A DNA stretch of 64,000 nucleotides, taken from Vibrio furnissii CIP 102972. Lineage in GTDB: Bacteria; Pseudomonadota; Gammaproteobacteria; Enterobacterales; Vibrionaceae. The stretch covers positions 1-64,000 of the forward strand of contig NZ_ACZP01000013.1 in the NCBI RefSeq assembly GCF_000176175.1, in the 5' to 3' direction. The notes beneath the pieces are model-generated. The model saw nothing but the letters and a program-made list of their open reading frames with translations, had not been told where the DNA came from and ran no database searches. This document shows positions 28,735 through 38,679 of the stretch, one piece after another (the first letter of the stretch is position 1; every line of letters starts with the position of its first letter). The translations under genes and the position numbers were made by a program.

Positions 28735-29949
28735 TTATTGACTGTAGGTGCTGAGGAATCGTTCAAAGCGGCCAATCGCAATTTCCAGATCTTCCACGTG
28801 AGGCAGTGTCACAATGCGGAAGTGGTCTGGCTTCGGCCAGTTGAAACCACTACCTTGAACCAGCAGCACTTTTTCCTGCACGAGGAAGTCGAAGACCATC
28901 TTTTGGTCATCTTTAATGCTGTATTTCTTGGTGTCGATTTTCGGGAACAGGTACATCGCGCCTTTGGGTTTCACGCACGACACGCCCGGAATTTGGTTGA
29001 TCAGTTCCCAAGCGCGATCACGCTGTTCCAGTAGGCGACCGCCCGGTAGGATCAGCTCGTTAATGCTCTGGTAACCGCCCAGCGCAGTTTGAATGGCGTG
29101 TTGCATGGGCACGTTGGCACACAGACGCATTGACGACAAAATTTCCAGCCCTGCGATATAGCCTTGCGCCAGATGTTTTGGACCAGTCAGGAACATCCAA
29201 CCACCACGGAAACCGCACACACGGTAGGCTTTCGACAAGCCATTAAACGTCATCACCAGCACATCTTCGGTCAGAGTGGCCACCGAGGTATGCGTTGCAC
29301 CGTCGTATAAGACTTTGTCGTAAATTTCATCGGCGAAAATGATCAGCTTGTGCTGACGCGCCACTTCAATCACTTCCAACAGGAAATCACGGCTGTAGAC
29401 CGCGCCAGTTGGGTTATTGGGGTTAATCAGGACGATGCCGCGCGTTTTCGGGGTGATTTTCTTCTTGATGTCATCAATGTCCGGATACCAGTCCGCTTGC
29501 TCGTCACACAGGTAATGCACCGCTTTACCGCCTGACAGCGCAACCGCCGCGGTCCACAGCGGGTAGTCCGGGGCAGGGACCAGCATTTCATCGCCGTTGT
29601 TGAGCAGGGCTTGCATGGCCATCACGATCAGCTCAGATACGCCGTTACCGACATAAACGTCTTCGACGTTCAGCGAGCGAATGCCTTTTTTCTGATAGTG
29701 CTGCACCACGGCTTTACGTGCCGAATAGATGCCTTTTGAATCACAATAACCTTGTGAGGTAGGGAGGTTACGAATCACGTCGACCAGAATTTCATCCGGG
29801 GCGTCGAAACCAAATGGGGCCGGGTTGCCGATATTGAGCTTTAGTATTTTATGCCCTTCTTCTTCCATGCGCTTAGCATGTTTAAGTACTGGTCCCCTAA
29901 TGTCGTAGCAGACATTATCGAGTTTTGACGACATCCCGATATTTTGCAT
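28735..29949 (-). CDS. alaA: Glutamate-pyruvate aminotransferase AlaA
   Basis: This 404-residue PLP-dependent class I aminotransferase makes alanine from pyruvate and glutamate. Seen: SSKLDNVCYDIRGPVLKHAKRM, LNIGNPAPFGFDAPDE, NPNNPTGAVYS, and the PLP lysine in FNGLSKAYRVCGFRGGW. The match to E. coli AlaA runs through the whole length. GGGG precedes the ATG. It is divergent from menF and separated from yfbR by a strong terminator. Confidence 0.94.
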   Translation of the reverse strand: MQNIGMSSKLDNVCYDIRGPVLKHAKRMEEEGHKILKLNIGNPAPFGFDAPDEILVDVIRNLPTSQGYCDSKGIYSARKAVVQHYQKKGIRSLNVEDVYVGNGVSELIVMAMQALLNNGDEMLVPAPDYPLWTAAVALSGGKAVHYLCDEQADWYPDIDDIKKKITPKTRGIVLINPNNPTGAVYSRDFLLEVIEVARQHKLIIFADEIYDKVLYDGATHTSVATLTEDVLVMTFNGLSKAYRVCGFRGGWMFLTGPKHLAQGYIAGLEILSSMRLCANVPMQHAIQTALGGYQSINELILPGGRLLEQRDRAWELINQIPGVSCVKPKGAMYLFPKIDTKKYSIKDDQKMVFDFLVQEKVLLVQGSGFNWPKPDHFRIVTLPHVEDLEIAIGRFERFLSTYSQ

Positions 29950-30174
29950 TGTATTACCCCAAAAAATAATTGAATTTCTTTATTAAACTACAACAGGTTG
30001 CCTTTTTTTAGAATATAAATCTAGTGATGAATCGCTTTCTCCGCAGGAAAAAATCAGTGCTGCATCAGGGAGACAGGAAAAGCACGCAAAAGATGGGGTA
30101 TAACCTTGATTTACGAGGGCTCTCTCAATAGAGTAGCTACTGTTACATCGAATCTCAGTTTAGTCGAGGTCGCT

Positions 30175-31482
30175 TTGTCGAACTTTCATCAAGCCATTGC
30201 TCGGTTGATAGAGCAAATTAACGACGCGAGGGATAACGACGTTCGTTTCACCCAAGAGTTGGCAGAGAAGCCACCATTCGCGTTCATCGATTGGCTTGAA
30301 GCCCAACCGGTTTTCCCGAAATTCTATTGGCAGTCCCGTGACACCCGCGAAGAGGTGGTCGCATTGGGGCAGCTTTACACATTCTCCGACCCTGCACCGG
30401 CGTACACCATTTTGGGTGACGATCAACGTGTGTGGGGCGGGCGCTCATTTGATGGTCAGACCGATAAAAACCGCCGCTGCATGTCGTCGTTTTTCTTTCT
30501 GCCTCAGGTGGAGCTGATTCGCTTTGATCAGACTTGGACGCTGGCGGCCAACGTCAGTCACGAACGTCATCGCACACTCGCCACGTTACAGAAGCTGCTG
30601 ACGGACGTCACGCCGCTGCGTGCGCTCAACTGTGAGGTGACCGACGTGCAGCATGCACCCTCCGAATCAGGTTGGGCGACGCTGGTGGATCAGGTGCTGG
30701 ATGGCATTACGCACAACGCGTTCAAGAAAGTGGTGCTGGCGCGTCAAACGAGCCTCACGCTGGATCGCCCAATCAGTGCGGCGCAACTGCTCAAAGCCAG
30801 CTACGACCAGAACCATAACAGCTTTCATTTTCTTTTGGCGCTCGATGCCAAGCACAGTTTTATGGGCTCTACGCCGGAGCGGCTCTATTTCCGTCAAGGG
30901 TTGGATCTGCACACCGAAGCGTTGGCGGGCACCATTGGTCGCGGCCAAAACGCAACCCAAGATATGGCACTGTCGAACTGGCTGGCGCAGGACACCAAAA
31001 ACCTCAATGAAAACCAATATGTGGTGGATGATATTGTCGATCGTTTAACGCCTCATGCCGAGACGGTGACGGTGGAACAGGAAGCTCATTTGGTTCGGCT
31101 GCGTAAAGTGCAGCATTTGAAGCGTCGGATTCACGCTCAACTGAACGCGGGCGTTAATGGCGTGCAGCTGCTCAGTGCGCTGCAGCCGACCGCTGCTGTG
31201 GCGGGTGTGCCACGCAAAGAAGCGTTTGATTTTATCACTCAGCACGAGCCGTTTGCTCGGGGCTGGTATGCAGGGTCTATGGGTTATTTCAGTCATCAAC
31301 AAGCCGAGTTTTGCGTCGCGATTCGCAGCGCATTAGTGTTGGAACAAGAAGTGCAGCTGTTTGCGGGCGCGGGCATCGTGCCGGGCTCGGTGGCTGAATA
31401 TGAATGGCAGGAGCTGGACAAAAAAATGTCGACGCTGCTGAGCCTCATCACTGATCGCCTGCCGTTGGGTGTGGCTTCATGA
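30175..31482 (+). CDS. menF: Isochorismate synthase MenF
   Basis: This enzyme converts chorismate to isochorismate, first step of menaquinone synthesis. Seen: the chorismate-binding fold with FKKVVLARQT, SFHFLLALD, GSTPERLYFRQG, TEALAGTIGRG and LQPTAAVAGVPR. No ATG gives the right N-terminus. A TTG at 30175 with GAGGT upstream gives 435 residues, close to E. coli MenF (431); another TTG at 30106, behind GGGG, would add 23 residues and cannot be excluded. The stop overlaps menD by 4 bp. It heads the men gene set. Confidence 0.9.
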   Translation: MSNFHQAIARLIEQINDARDNDVRFTQELAEKPPFAFIDWLEAQPVFPKFYWQSRDTREEVVALGQLYTFSDPAPAYTILGDDQRVWGGRSFDGQTDKNRRCMSSFFFLPQVELIRFDQTWTLAANVSHERHRTLATLQKLLTDVTPLRALNCEVTDVQHAPSESGWATLVDQVLDGITHNAFKKVVLARQTSLTLDRPISAAQLLKASYDQNHNSFHFLLALDAKHSFMGSTPERLYFRQGLDLHTEALAGTIGRGQNATQDMALSNWLAQDTKNLNENQYVVDDIVDRLTPHAETVTVEQEAHLVRLRKVQHLKRRIHAQLNAGVNGVQLLSALQPTAAVAGVPRKEAFDFITQHEPFARGWYAGSMGYFSHQQAEFCVAIRSALVLEQEVQLFAGAGIVPGSVAEYEWQELDKKMSTLLSLITDRLPLGVAS

Positions 31483-33191
31483 GTCAGGATCAAGCGGTCT
31501 TAAACCGCATCTGGTGCCAGACGCTGCTGGAAGAGATGACCCGATTTGGCGTGAGCGAGGTGTGCGTTGCGCCGGGCTCGCGTTCAACCCCATTGACGCT
31601 GGAAGCCGCCGCCAATCCCAACCTGACCTTGCACACCCATTACGACGAACGTGGCTTGGGCTTTATGGCGCTGGGCATGGCGAAAGCGAGCGGCAAACCA
31701 GTGGCGGTGATCGTCACGTCCGGAACAGCAGTCGCCAACGTGTTGCCTGCCATTGCAGAGTCGCGTTTGACTGGCGAGAAACTGATTGTTCTGACGGCGG
31801 ATCGCCCGGTTGAACTGGTCGGTTGCGGTGCCAATCAGGCAATCAACCAACTGGGTATTTATTCGTCTCATGTGACGCAAGCCGTGAATCTGCCGAGTCC
31901 AAATGTGCGTTTACCGCTCAACTGGCTGCTGACCACCGTCGATGAGGCGCTGAGTCACCAAGCGCAGCATGGCGGCAGCGTGCATTTTAACTGCCCGTTC
32001 CCAGAACCCCTCTATTCCGCCAACGACACACGCGTGTACCAAGAGTACTTGGCGAGCGTGAGTCACTGGCAGCAATCGAATCAACCGTATTGCGAGCGCC
32101 GTTTCAGCGATGCACATGCGTTTCCCGAAGAGGGTCAGATGCTGAGCCGCAAAGGCTTGGTGATCGTCGGTTCGGTGCGTTTGGCGGAAGCCAAAGCCGC
32201 GCAGCAGTTTGCAGAGAAATTGGGCTGGCCGCTGCTGTGTGACCCGCAATCGGGGATCAGCAGTGAATGGGCACACTTTGATTTGTGGCTACAAAACAGC
32301 GCTGCCAAAGCGGTGCTGGATGAGTGCGAGCAGGTGGTGCAGTTTGGTTCACGCATCGTGTCCAAACGTTTAAATCACTGGCTGGAGCAGCATGTTCGCC
32401 GCAGTGACGCACAGTATTGTTATGTGTCGCCAGCGCCAGATCGCAACAACCAATCGCATCTGCCCCAGCAACAATGGGTGTGTGATATTCCCGACTGGAT
32501 TGACACCAAGCTGAGTAAATGGACCGCGCTCAACGCGACGCATGCGGGCTGGGCGGATGCGTTGAAACGTTATGCCTACAGCACGGCAGAACTCGCCAAG
32601 TTACATTTAAGCAATGAACCGATGACGGAAATCGCGCTGGCGCTCGATTTGACTGAGCGTGCGCCTCACGCTGCGTTGTTTGTCGGCAACAGTTTGATTG
32701 TCCGCTTGGTGGATATGTTTAGCGCCGTCGACGGACGTGACGTGTTTTCCAACCGCGGTGCCTCCGGTATTGATGGCTTGGTTGCCACTGCCGCGGGGGT
32801 GCAACGTGCCATCAAGCAGCCAATGTTGATGCTGATGGGCGATACCTCGCTATTGTATGACATGAACTCACTTGCCTTGGTGCGCAATACGCCGCAGCCG
32901 CTGGTGATTGTGGTCGCCAATAACGATGGCGGGGCGATTTTCGATCTGTTACCTGTCCCGGCGCAGCAACGGGAAGCGCTGTATCAAATGCCCCATGGCA
33001 TGCAGTTTGAACACGTTGCCGCGCAGTTTGGGTTGCGTTACGCCAATCCGGAAACGTTAGCCGCGTATCAGGGGCTGGTGGATGAGCATTTGGCGCAGGG
33101 CCAAGGCACGTTGTTGATTGAGATCACCACGCCGCCTCAACAAGCCGCGCAGCAAATCAAACAGCTGATGCCGCAGATTCATGCTCTCTAG
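31479..33191 (+). CDS. menD: SEPHCHC synthase MenD
   Basis: This 570-residue thiamine diphosphate enzyme joins 2-oxoglutarate and isochorismate. Seen: the N-terminal [18 protein letters not shown] block, [35 protein letters not shown], and the ThDP motif starting [12 protein letters not shown] and ending [16 protein letters not shown] overlap with menF and an 11-bp overlap with menH show tight coupling. Cofactor binding and reaction are established for the family. Confidence 0.95.
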   Translation: MSQDQAVLNRIWCQTLLEEMTRFGVSEVCVAPGSRSTPLTLEAAANPNLTLHTHYDERGLGFMALGMAKASGKPVAVIVTSGTAVANVLPAIAESRLTGEKLIVLTADRPVELVGCGANQAINQLGIYSSHVTQAVNLPSPNVRLPLNWLLTTVDEALSHQAQHGGSVHFNCPFPEPLYSANDTRVYQEYLASVSHWQQSNQPYCERRFSDAHAFPEEGQMLSRKGLVIVGSVRLAEAKAAQQFAEKLGWPLLCDPQSGISSEWAHFDLWLQNSAAKAVLDECEQVVQFGSRIVSKRLNHWLEQHVRRSDAQYCYVSPAPDRNNQSHLPQQQWVCDIPDWIDTKLSKWTALNATHAGWADALKRYAYSTAELAKLHLSNEPMTEIALALDLTERAPHAALFVGNSLIVRLVDMFSAVDGRDVFSNRGASGIDGLVATAAGVQRAIKQPMLMLMGDTSLLYDMNSLALVRNTPQPLVIVVANNDGGAIFDLLPVPAQQREALYQMPHGMQFEHVAAQFGLRYANPETLAAYQGLVDEHLAQGQGTLLIEITTPPQQAAQQIKQLMPQIHAL

Positions 33192-34017
33192 TCGCACCTC
33201 GTTTTCTCACCGGCCATCACGCCAACCGCGCGCTGACACGCCGGTGTTGGTGTTCCTGCATGGTTTGCTTGGAAACACTGACGATTGGCAAGCGGTGCTC
33301 GATGCGCTGCCAGACTATGACTGGATTGCGTTGGATCTGCCCGGACATGGCGGCAGCCAGGCGCAAACGTGCGACGACTTTGCCACGTGCTGTCAGCAAA
33401 TCACCGCTGCGGTACTGGCGCAGGTACCGGCGCAAACGCCCATCTGGCTGGTGGGCTATTCGCTGGGCGGGCGCATTGCTATGACGGGCGCGGCAACCCA
33501 CGCATTTGCGGCGCTCAACGTACAAGGTTTGATCATCGAAGGCGGAAACTTTGGCCTCCCTTCGGCGGTCGAACGAGAAGCGCGTTGGCAAAACGATCAT
33601 CGCTGGGCGATGCGTTTTGAGGCCGAGCCGATTGAGCAGGTATTGAGCGATTGGTATCAGCAAGCGGTGTTTAGTTCACTAAACCATGAGCAAAGACAAA
33701 CCTTAATTGCGAAGCGAAGTGCTAATCTTGGCGCCGCTGTCGCCACGATGCTGTTATCCACATCGCTGGCCACGCAGCCGTATTTGTTGCCGGGGTTGAC
33801 GCAGTTGCCGATGCCGATTTGGTACATCTGCGGTGCAAAAGATGAAAAATTTCGTCAGCTCGCTGAGCAAAGCGGGCTGAACTATCGTCAGATCGACGAC
33901 GCGGGGCACAATGTTCATCATGAACAACCGGTCGCTTTCGCGCGCATCATACACGATTTAATACCGCGACCCACTGTGCGGGTGGCGGACAACAACAATG
34001 GGAATCACCATGGCTAA
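33181..34017 (+). CDS. menH: SHCHC synthase MenH
   Basis: This 278-residue alpha/beta hydrolase-fold protein removes pyruvate from the MenD product. Seen: [13 protein letters not shown], the nucleophile elbow GYSLGGR with Ser94, an Asp in CGAKDEKF and a His in [12 protein letters not shown]. The N-terminal 15 residues are polar and poorly conserved; the ATG at 33181 overlaps menD. The 3' end overlaps menB's start by 8 bp. Its function is not in doubt given its place in menFDHBCE. Confidence 0.92.
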   Translation: MLSSRTSFSHRPSRQPRADTPVLVFLHGLLGNTDDWQAVLDALPDYDWIALDLPGHGGSQAQTCDDFATCCQQITAAVLAQVPAQTPIWLVGYSLGGRIAMTGAATHAFAALNVQGLIIEGGNFGLPSAVEREARWQNDHRWAMRFEAEPIEQVLSDWYQQAVFSSLNHEQRQTLIAKRSANLGAAVATMLLSTSLATQPYLLPGLTQLPMPIWYICGAKDEKFRQLAEQSGLNYRQIDDAGHNVHHEQPVAFARIIHDLIPRPTVRVADNNNGNHHG

Positions 34018-34876
34018 AACAGTAGGCATTTCAGAAGAAGAACTTTACGCTCCGGTTGTCTGGCAAGACTGCGGCAGCAGTTACGAAGATATTCACTATC
34101 ACAAATCGGAAGATGGTATTGCGAAAATCACCATTGCGCGCCCACAGGTTCGCAACGCATTTCGTCCGCAAACCGTTAAAGAGATGATCAACGCATTGGC
34201 TGATGCACGTTATGACGAAGGCGTTGGCGTGATCATTTTGACTGGTCTGGGTGAAGATGCATTCTGTTCTGGTGGTGACCAGAAAATCCGTGGCGATTAC
34301 GGCGGTTACAAAGACGAAACCGGTACGCACCACCTCAACGTACTCGACTTCCAACGTCAAATTCGTACCTGCCCGAAACCTGTGATCGCCTCGGTTGCGG
34401 GCTGGGCGGTTGGCGGTGGCCACGTGCTGCACATGATGTGTGACCTGACCATTGCGGCGGAAAACGCGCAGTTTGGTCAAACTGGCCCGAAAGTCGGGTC
34501 GTTTGATGGCGGTTGGGGTGCCTCTTACATGGCGCGTATCGTTGGTCAGAAAAAAGCGCGTGAAATCTGGTTCCTGTGCCGTTTCTACGACGCCAAAGAA
34601 GCGCTGGACATGGGCTTGGTGAACACCGTTGTGCCTGTCGATGAGCTGGAAAAAGAAACTGTACGCTGGTGCCGCGAAGTGTTGCAACACAGCCCAATGG
34701 CGCTGCGCTGCTTGAAAGCGGCCTTGAACGCAGACTGTGACGGTCAAGCGGGCCTGCAAGAACTGGCGGGCAACGCGACCATGCTGTTCTACATGACTGA
34801 CGAAGGTCAGGAAGGGCGCAACGCGTTCAACGAAAAACGCAGACCGGACTTCAACAAGTTCCCGCGTAACCCTTAA
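34010..34876 (+). CDS. menB: 1,4-dihydroxy-2-naphthoyl-CoA synthase MenB
   Basis: This 288-residue crotonase-fold enzyme closes the naphthoquinone ring from o-succinylbenzoyl-CoA. Seen: [17 protein letters not shown], the oxyanion block [32 protein letters not shown], and [22 protein letters not shown] at 34010 has GGGA at good distance; an ATG four codons upstream (33998) is less likely. A terminator-like hairpin follows directly, although menC and menE come next. Confidence 0.95.
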   Translation: MAKTVGISEEELYAPVVWQDCGSSYEDIHYHKSEDGIAKITIARPQVRNAFRPQTVKEMINALADARYDEGVGVIILTGLGEDAFCSGGDQKIRGDYGGYKDETGTHHLNVLDFQRQIRTCPKPVIASVAGWAVGGGHVLHMMCDLTIAAENAQFGQTGPKVGSFDGGWGASYMARIVGQKKAREIWFLCRFYDAKEALDMGLVNTVVPVDELEKETVRWCREVLQHSPMALRCLKAALNADCDGQAGLQELAGNATMLFYMTDEGQEGRNAFNEKRRPDFNKFPRNP

Positions 34877-34881
34877 TCGAC

Positions 34882-34915
34882 AAGAGCGGCCCAGATGTCT
34901 GGTGCCGCTCTTTTT
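34882..34915 (+). terminator. Terminator-like hairpin between menB and menC
   Basis: AAGAGCGGC pairs with GCCGCTCTT, with an inner CCAGA/TCTGG pairing, followed by TTTTT. It has full terminator form but sits inside the men gene set, so it should lower or separate menC-menE expression. Confidence 0.85.
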
Positions 34916-34995
34916 GTTTCCATGTAGTTTCAGTGAATTTGGTGCTCCAAACACCGCCCAACGGCGCGCGATAGGCCCGTTGAGGGGGAATGGAC

Positions 34996-36021
34996 ATGTC
35001 ACTCATCAACAGAGTTAAATTAGATATGCGCAGTGCAAAACTGTATCGCTACCGTTTGCCAATGGATAGCGGCGTGATTCTTCGTGAAGAGAAGTTGACG
35101 GAACGTGAAGGCTTCATCGTTGAACTTCAAGAAAATGGCAAGATTGGGCGTGGCGAAGTTGCGCCATTAATTGGGTTTAGTGTGGAATCGCTAGACGAAG
35201 CGGGCGCACTGGCGAAAGAGCAGCTCGAGCTATGGGTACAAGGTCAGGCGTTGGATTACGATGCGTTGTTCCCGTCGGTGGCTTTTGGTGTCTCGATGGC
35301 TGAGTTGGAATTAGCTGGTGAACTGCCAGCGCAAGGCCAATATCAAGCGGCGCCGCTGTGTACTGGTGATCCTGATGAATTGATCCCGCAGCTCAATGCG
35401 ATGCCGGGGCAGAAAGTCGCGAAAGTCAAAGTCGGTTTGTATGAGCCGATTCGTGACGGCATGCTGGTGAATCTGTTCTTGGAATCGATGCCGGATTTAT
35501 ACCTGCGTCTCGATGCCAACCGCGCGTGGACCAAAGAGAAAGCCGCCAAATTCGCCCAATATGTCGCGCCATCCTTGCGTGGCCGCATCGCGTTTTTGGA
35601 AGAGCCCTGCCAATCCCCGAGCGATAGTTTGTCGTTTGCGATTGATACTGGCATTGCGATTGCGTGGGATGAAACCTTACAACATGCGGTGCGCAGCCAA
35701 GAATTCCGCTTAGAAGATCTGGTGGGCGTGAAAACCATCGTCATCAAACCGACTTTGATTGGGTCGGTGCCGCGCTGCTTGAAGCTGATTGAGAAAGCCA
35801 AAGCCTTGGGCCTGCAAACCATCATCAGTTCCAGCATTGAATCGAGCTTGGGACTGACGCAATTGGCGCGTTTGGCACACTGGCAACTGCCCAATGAAAT
35901 TCCGGGTTTGGACACCATCGGCTTGTTTAAAGCGCAGTTGGAAACGCCGTGGCCAGCGTGTGAACTGCCCCTGCAAACGTTGAGCGATCAAAGCCTGCTG
36001 TGGCAATCGGAGCCTGTATGA
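34996..36021 (+). CDS. menC: o-succinylbenzoate synthase MenC
   Basis: This enolase-superfamily enzyme dehydrates SHCHC to o-succinylbenzoate. Seen: MRSAKLYRYRLPMDSGV, VAPLIGFS, VAKVKVGLYE with the KxK catalytic lysines, LRLDANRAW, EEPCQS, IAWDE and VIKPT. The best ribosome site (GAGGGGG) serves the ATG at 34996, giving 341 residues; E. coli MenC starts at the equivalent of 35026, which has no ribosome site. The ATG at 34990 is too close to the site. Overlaps menE by ATGA. Confidence 0.93.
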   Translation: MSLINRVKLDMRSAKLYRYRLPMDSGVILREEKLTEREGFIVELQENGKIGRGEVAPLIGFSVESLDEAGALAKEQLELWVQGQALDYDALFPSVAFGVSMAELELAGELPAQGQYQAAPLCTGDPDELIPQLNAMPGQKVAKVKVGLYEPIRDGMLVNLFLESMPDLYLRLDANRAWTKEKAAKFAQYVAPSLRGRIAFLEEPCQSPSDSLSFAIDTGIAIAWDETLQHAVRSQEFRLEDLVGVKTIVIKPTLIGSVPRCLKLIEKAKALGLQTIISSSIESSLGLTQLARLAHWQLPNEIPGLDTIGLFKAQLETPWPACELPLQTLSDQSLLWQSEPV

Positions 36022-37409
36022 CTCCGTGGCAACACTGGCAGCAGCGCCACCCTGAGCGGGTGGCGCTTTGTCTTGAAGAGGGCACGCTCACATGGCATGA
36101 GCTCAACCAACGCGTGCAGCAATACGCCAAGGCGATTGCCGAACGTGGCCTTCAGCGCGGCGATGTGCTGACGCTGGTGGGCAAAAACCACCCGCAAACG
36201 CTGTTTTGGCTGCTGGGCGCGATGCAACTGGGCGTCGTGTGCGCGCTCACCATGCCACAACCGGCAGCGCAGTTGCGCCGTAAATGGTCGGCGCTATATC
36301 GCGATGATCAACGCGCGAACGTATGGCTCGCGCCTAGTGCGGGGCTGACGTTGGATGAGCTGGGAGAAGTGAATGCGCTGTCACAACCTGCCGCTGACAT
36401 GGCTCAGGCCGAGAACGCGTACCAGCGGAACAATCTCGCAACGTTGATTTTCACCTCCGGTTCCACCGGCACACCCAAAGCGGTGGCCCACACGCACGCG
36501 CAGCATTTTGCCTCTGCGCAAGGGTTACTGGCTGAATTTCATTTCGATGTTGATGACACTTGGCTGCTGAGCTTGCCGCTCTATCACGTGTCGGGCTTGG
36601 CGATCATTTATCGTTGGCTGGCTACGGGGGCGTGCCTCAAAATTGGCGGCGGTCAATTGGCGCACGACATCGACGGCGTCACGCACGCGTCATTGGTGCC
36701 GACGCAACTGAAACGCCTGCTCGACAGCGGCCAACAGCTCACGCTGACCCATGTGTTGCTCGGCGGTAGCCACATTCCACAAACGCTGGCACAGCAAGCG
36801 GCGGCCATCGGCATTGAAACCTGGCTCGGTTATGGCATGACGGAAGCGGCGTCGACGGTCACGGCCAAACCGGTCGATGGCCAAGCGGGTGCGGGTCACG
36901 TGCTGGCTCATCGCGCCGTACGTGTCGACGGCCAGCGCATCTACATCGGTGGCGACACGTTGGCCAGCGGTTATTACCGTCAAGGCGAGCTACATCGCTT
37001 GACGGATGAACAAGGCTGGTATGACAGCAACGACCTTGGCTACTTCGAGCACGACCAACTGGTGATCATCGGCCGCGCCGACAATCTGTTTATCTCCGGT
37101 GGTGAAAACATTCACTGTGAAGAAGTTGAAGGTGTCCTCAATCGTCATCCTGACGTGCAATTGGCGATGGTGGTGCCCGTTGAAGACGATGAGTTTGGCG
37201 CTCGCCCGGTGGCGGTGGTGCTCAGTCAAACGCCGTTTAGCCTTGAACAAGGCAACGCGTGGTATGAGGGACGTTTGGAGAAATTTAAATGGCCCATCGC
37301 GTATTTTGAGATGCCGACTGCGCTGACACAAAGTGGGATCAAAGTGTCGCGTCAAGCACTCAAAGCGTGGCTGGCAACCCATCAATCTCGCTTTCGAGTT
37401 ATGAGTTAG
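36018..37409 (+). CDS. menE: o-succinylbenzoate-CoA ligase MenE
   Basis: This 463-residue AMP-forming acyl-CoA ligase activates o-succinylbenzoate. Seen: the P-loop LIFTSGSTGTPKAVAHTH, YGMTEAASTV, YDSNDLGYFEHDQLVIIGRADNLFISGGENI hinge, and the C-terminal lysine region KFKWPIAYFEMPTALTQSGIKVSR. The start at 36018 overlaps the menC stop. It ends the men set; no clear terminator follows before the inverted repeat at 37451. Confidence 0.94.
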   Translation: MTPWQHWQQRHPERVALCLEEGTLTWHELNQRVQQYAKAIAERGLQRGDVLTLVGKNHPQTLFWLLGAMQLGVVCALTMPQPAAQLRRKWSALYRDDQRANVWLAPSAGLTLDELGEVNALSQPAADMAQAENAYQRNNLATLIFTSGSTGTPKAVAHTHAQHFASAQGLLAEFHFDVDDTWLLSLPLYHVSGLAIIYRWLATGACLKIGGGQLAHDIDGVTHASLVPTQLKRLLDSGQQLTLTHVLLGGSHIPQTLAQQAAAIGIETWLGYGMTEAASTVTAKPVDGQAGAGHVLAHRAVRVDGQRIYIGGDTLASGYYRQGELHRLTDEQGWYDSNDLGYFEHDQLVIIGRADNLFISGGENIHCEEVEGVLNRHPDVQLAMVVPVEDDEFGARPVAVVLSQTPFSLEQGNAWYEGRLEKFKWPIAYFEMPTALTQSGIKVSRQALKAWLATHQSRFRVMS

Positions 37410-37450
37410 TCCAAAACTGAATTTTGCTGGTTATAACTGCTTGGCATAAT

Positions 37451-37478
37451 AGTCCTAAGAATTAAACCGCTTAGGACT
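37451..37478. promoter_or_regulatory. Perfect 9-bp inverted repeat before a 59-codon ORF
   Basis: AGTCCTAAG and CTTAGGACT are separated by 10 bases (AATTAAACCG). The right arm contains the AGGA that would be the ribosome site of the ORF at 37483, and CATAAT at 37445-37450 could be a -10. As an operator it would cover the transcription start; as RNA it would hide the ribosome site. Confidence 0.6.
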
Positions 37479-37482
37479 ATCG

Positions 37483-37662
37483 ATGATGAAGAATGGCTTG
37501 CTGATTTCCACCATTGTGCTGCAACTGCTGCTGGCGCTGACGCTGACCGGTTGGCCCCGTAACGTTGCCGAACTGAGCGCATTTCTGCTGATTCTGGCGT
37601 TTGCTTGGCATCGAAAACCCGTTAACGGGTCAACAACCAGCTCAGAGACGTCGTCGATATAA
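37483..37662 (+). CDS. Putative 59-residue two-helix membrane protein
   Basis: This short ORF has two adjacent ATG codons and a candidate AGGA ribosome site inside the upstream inverted repeat. It would encode two hydrophobic helices (about 4-22 and 32-42) and a polar Ser/Thr-rich tail. Its last 41 bp overlap the end of the convergent yeiH-like gene, and the tail reads antisense to it. I know no family for it. It could also be a decoy, or the repeat could belong to another element. Confidence 0.45.
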   Translation: MMKNGLLISTIVLQLLLALTLTGWPRNVAELSAFLLILAFAWHRKPVNGSTTSSETSSI

Positions 37663-38545
37663 GCGTCCACAAAATCACCCCAAATAGCAGCGGTTTCGGG
37701 CCTGATGCCTTCAAACGTGCCACCGAGATGCTGCAACCAATCAAAAACAGACACACCACCAACGCTTGCTTCGCTACGCTGAAGATCGCCTGATATACCT
37801 CCTCAAACTGCGGTAACGCATCGCTCACCCCAATCGCGGCACAATAAAATACAATGAAATACGGAATCGTGATTTTCTTCGAGTGACTGCGAAACATCCA
37901 CGCACTGATGAGCGCCACCGGCACAATCCACAACGCTCGTGCCAACTTGAGTGTGGTCGCGGTTTTTAACGCTTCTTCGCCATAAGCCGATGCCGCACCG
38001 ACCACCGATGAGGTGTCGTGAATCGCAATGGCTGCCCACGTGCCGAAGGTGTGTTGATCCAGATGGAGCGCATGGCCAATCAGTGGAAACAGAAACAGTG
38101 CGACCGAATTGAGCACAAACACCGTGCCCAGCGCCAGCGCCGTTTGGTCGTCATCGGCATTGATCGCAGGCGCCACCGCCGCAATGGCACTGCCGCCACA
38201 AATCGCGGTGCCGGATGCAATCAGATGCCCCGTGGTGCGGTTGAGCCCCATCGCTTTCGCAATCAATGTGCCAAACACGAGGGTGCCGGTGATGCTGGCC
38301 AAAATCAGCCCGATGCCTTGGCCGGTGACGGTGAGTGCTTGTTGTAGCGGAATGCCAAAGCCCAAGCCGACAATGGAATATGCCAGCAGCTTTTTGGTCA
38401 TTTTGCCGATCGGCAACTGCGTCGGCACCCAGCCCAGCGAGGCGAGGAAAAAGCCCAGCAACAGCGCAGTGGGGGATGAGATAAACGGGGTCAGGCAGGC
38501 GCCAAGGACAAGGGCAAACGGAATGTGTTTTGCGTGAAGTGTCAT
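37622..38545 (-). CDS. YeiH-family putative sulfate exporter
   Basis: This 307-residue inner-membrane protein has about ten helices and the family block [19 protein letters not shown] near residues 110-128, plus [17 protein letters not shown]. YeiH homologues are predicted sulfite/sulfate exporters, some linked to taurine or cysteine use. The start at 38545 fits the family although the ribosome site is weak. No LysR regulator gene is adjacent, unlike in E. coli. Confidence 0.85.
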   Translation of the reverse strand: MTLHAKHIPFALVLGACLTPFISSPTALLLGFFLASLGWVPTQLPIGKMTKKLLAYSIVGLGFGIPLQQALTVTGQGIGLILASITGTLVFGTLIAKAMGLNRTTGHLIASGTAICGGSAIAAVAPAINADDDQTALALGTVFVLNSVALFLFPLIGHALHLDQHTFGTWAAIAIHDTSSVVGAASAYGEEALKTATTLKLARALWIVPVALISAWMFRSHSKKITIPYFIVFYCAAIGVSDALPQFEEVYQAIFSVAKQALVVCLFLIGCSISVARLKASGPKPLLFGVILWTLISTTSLSWLLTR

Positions 38546-38630
38546 GATGTTGGGGGAATCAGGTCGTTATCGGAGTCGAGGACGGCCATTGTAGCGCACG
38601 GGGCGAGGTCAGAAAGTCTTAATGTTTTGA

Positions 38631-38659
38631 ACAAGCGTTCAGAAAAACTGAACGCTTGT
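38631..38659. terminator. Perfect 12-bp hairpin between the LplT-PlsC fusion gene and yeiH
   Basis: ACAAGCGTTCAG and CTGAACGCTTGT enclose a five-A loop (TTTTT on the minus strand). It is placed where a terminator for the upstream minus-strand gene would be, but no T-run follows the stem on either strand, so it may act as an RNA stabiliser instead. Confidence 0.5.
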
Positions 38660-38679
38660 CTACGATGCGTCAAATTGGC

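Noticed and set aside
34031..35002. 323-codon open frame on the minus strand opposite menB and menC
   Set aside because: It is antisense to the well-supported menB along almost its full length and has no ribosome site or recognisable family; a codon-bias shadow.
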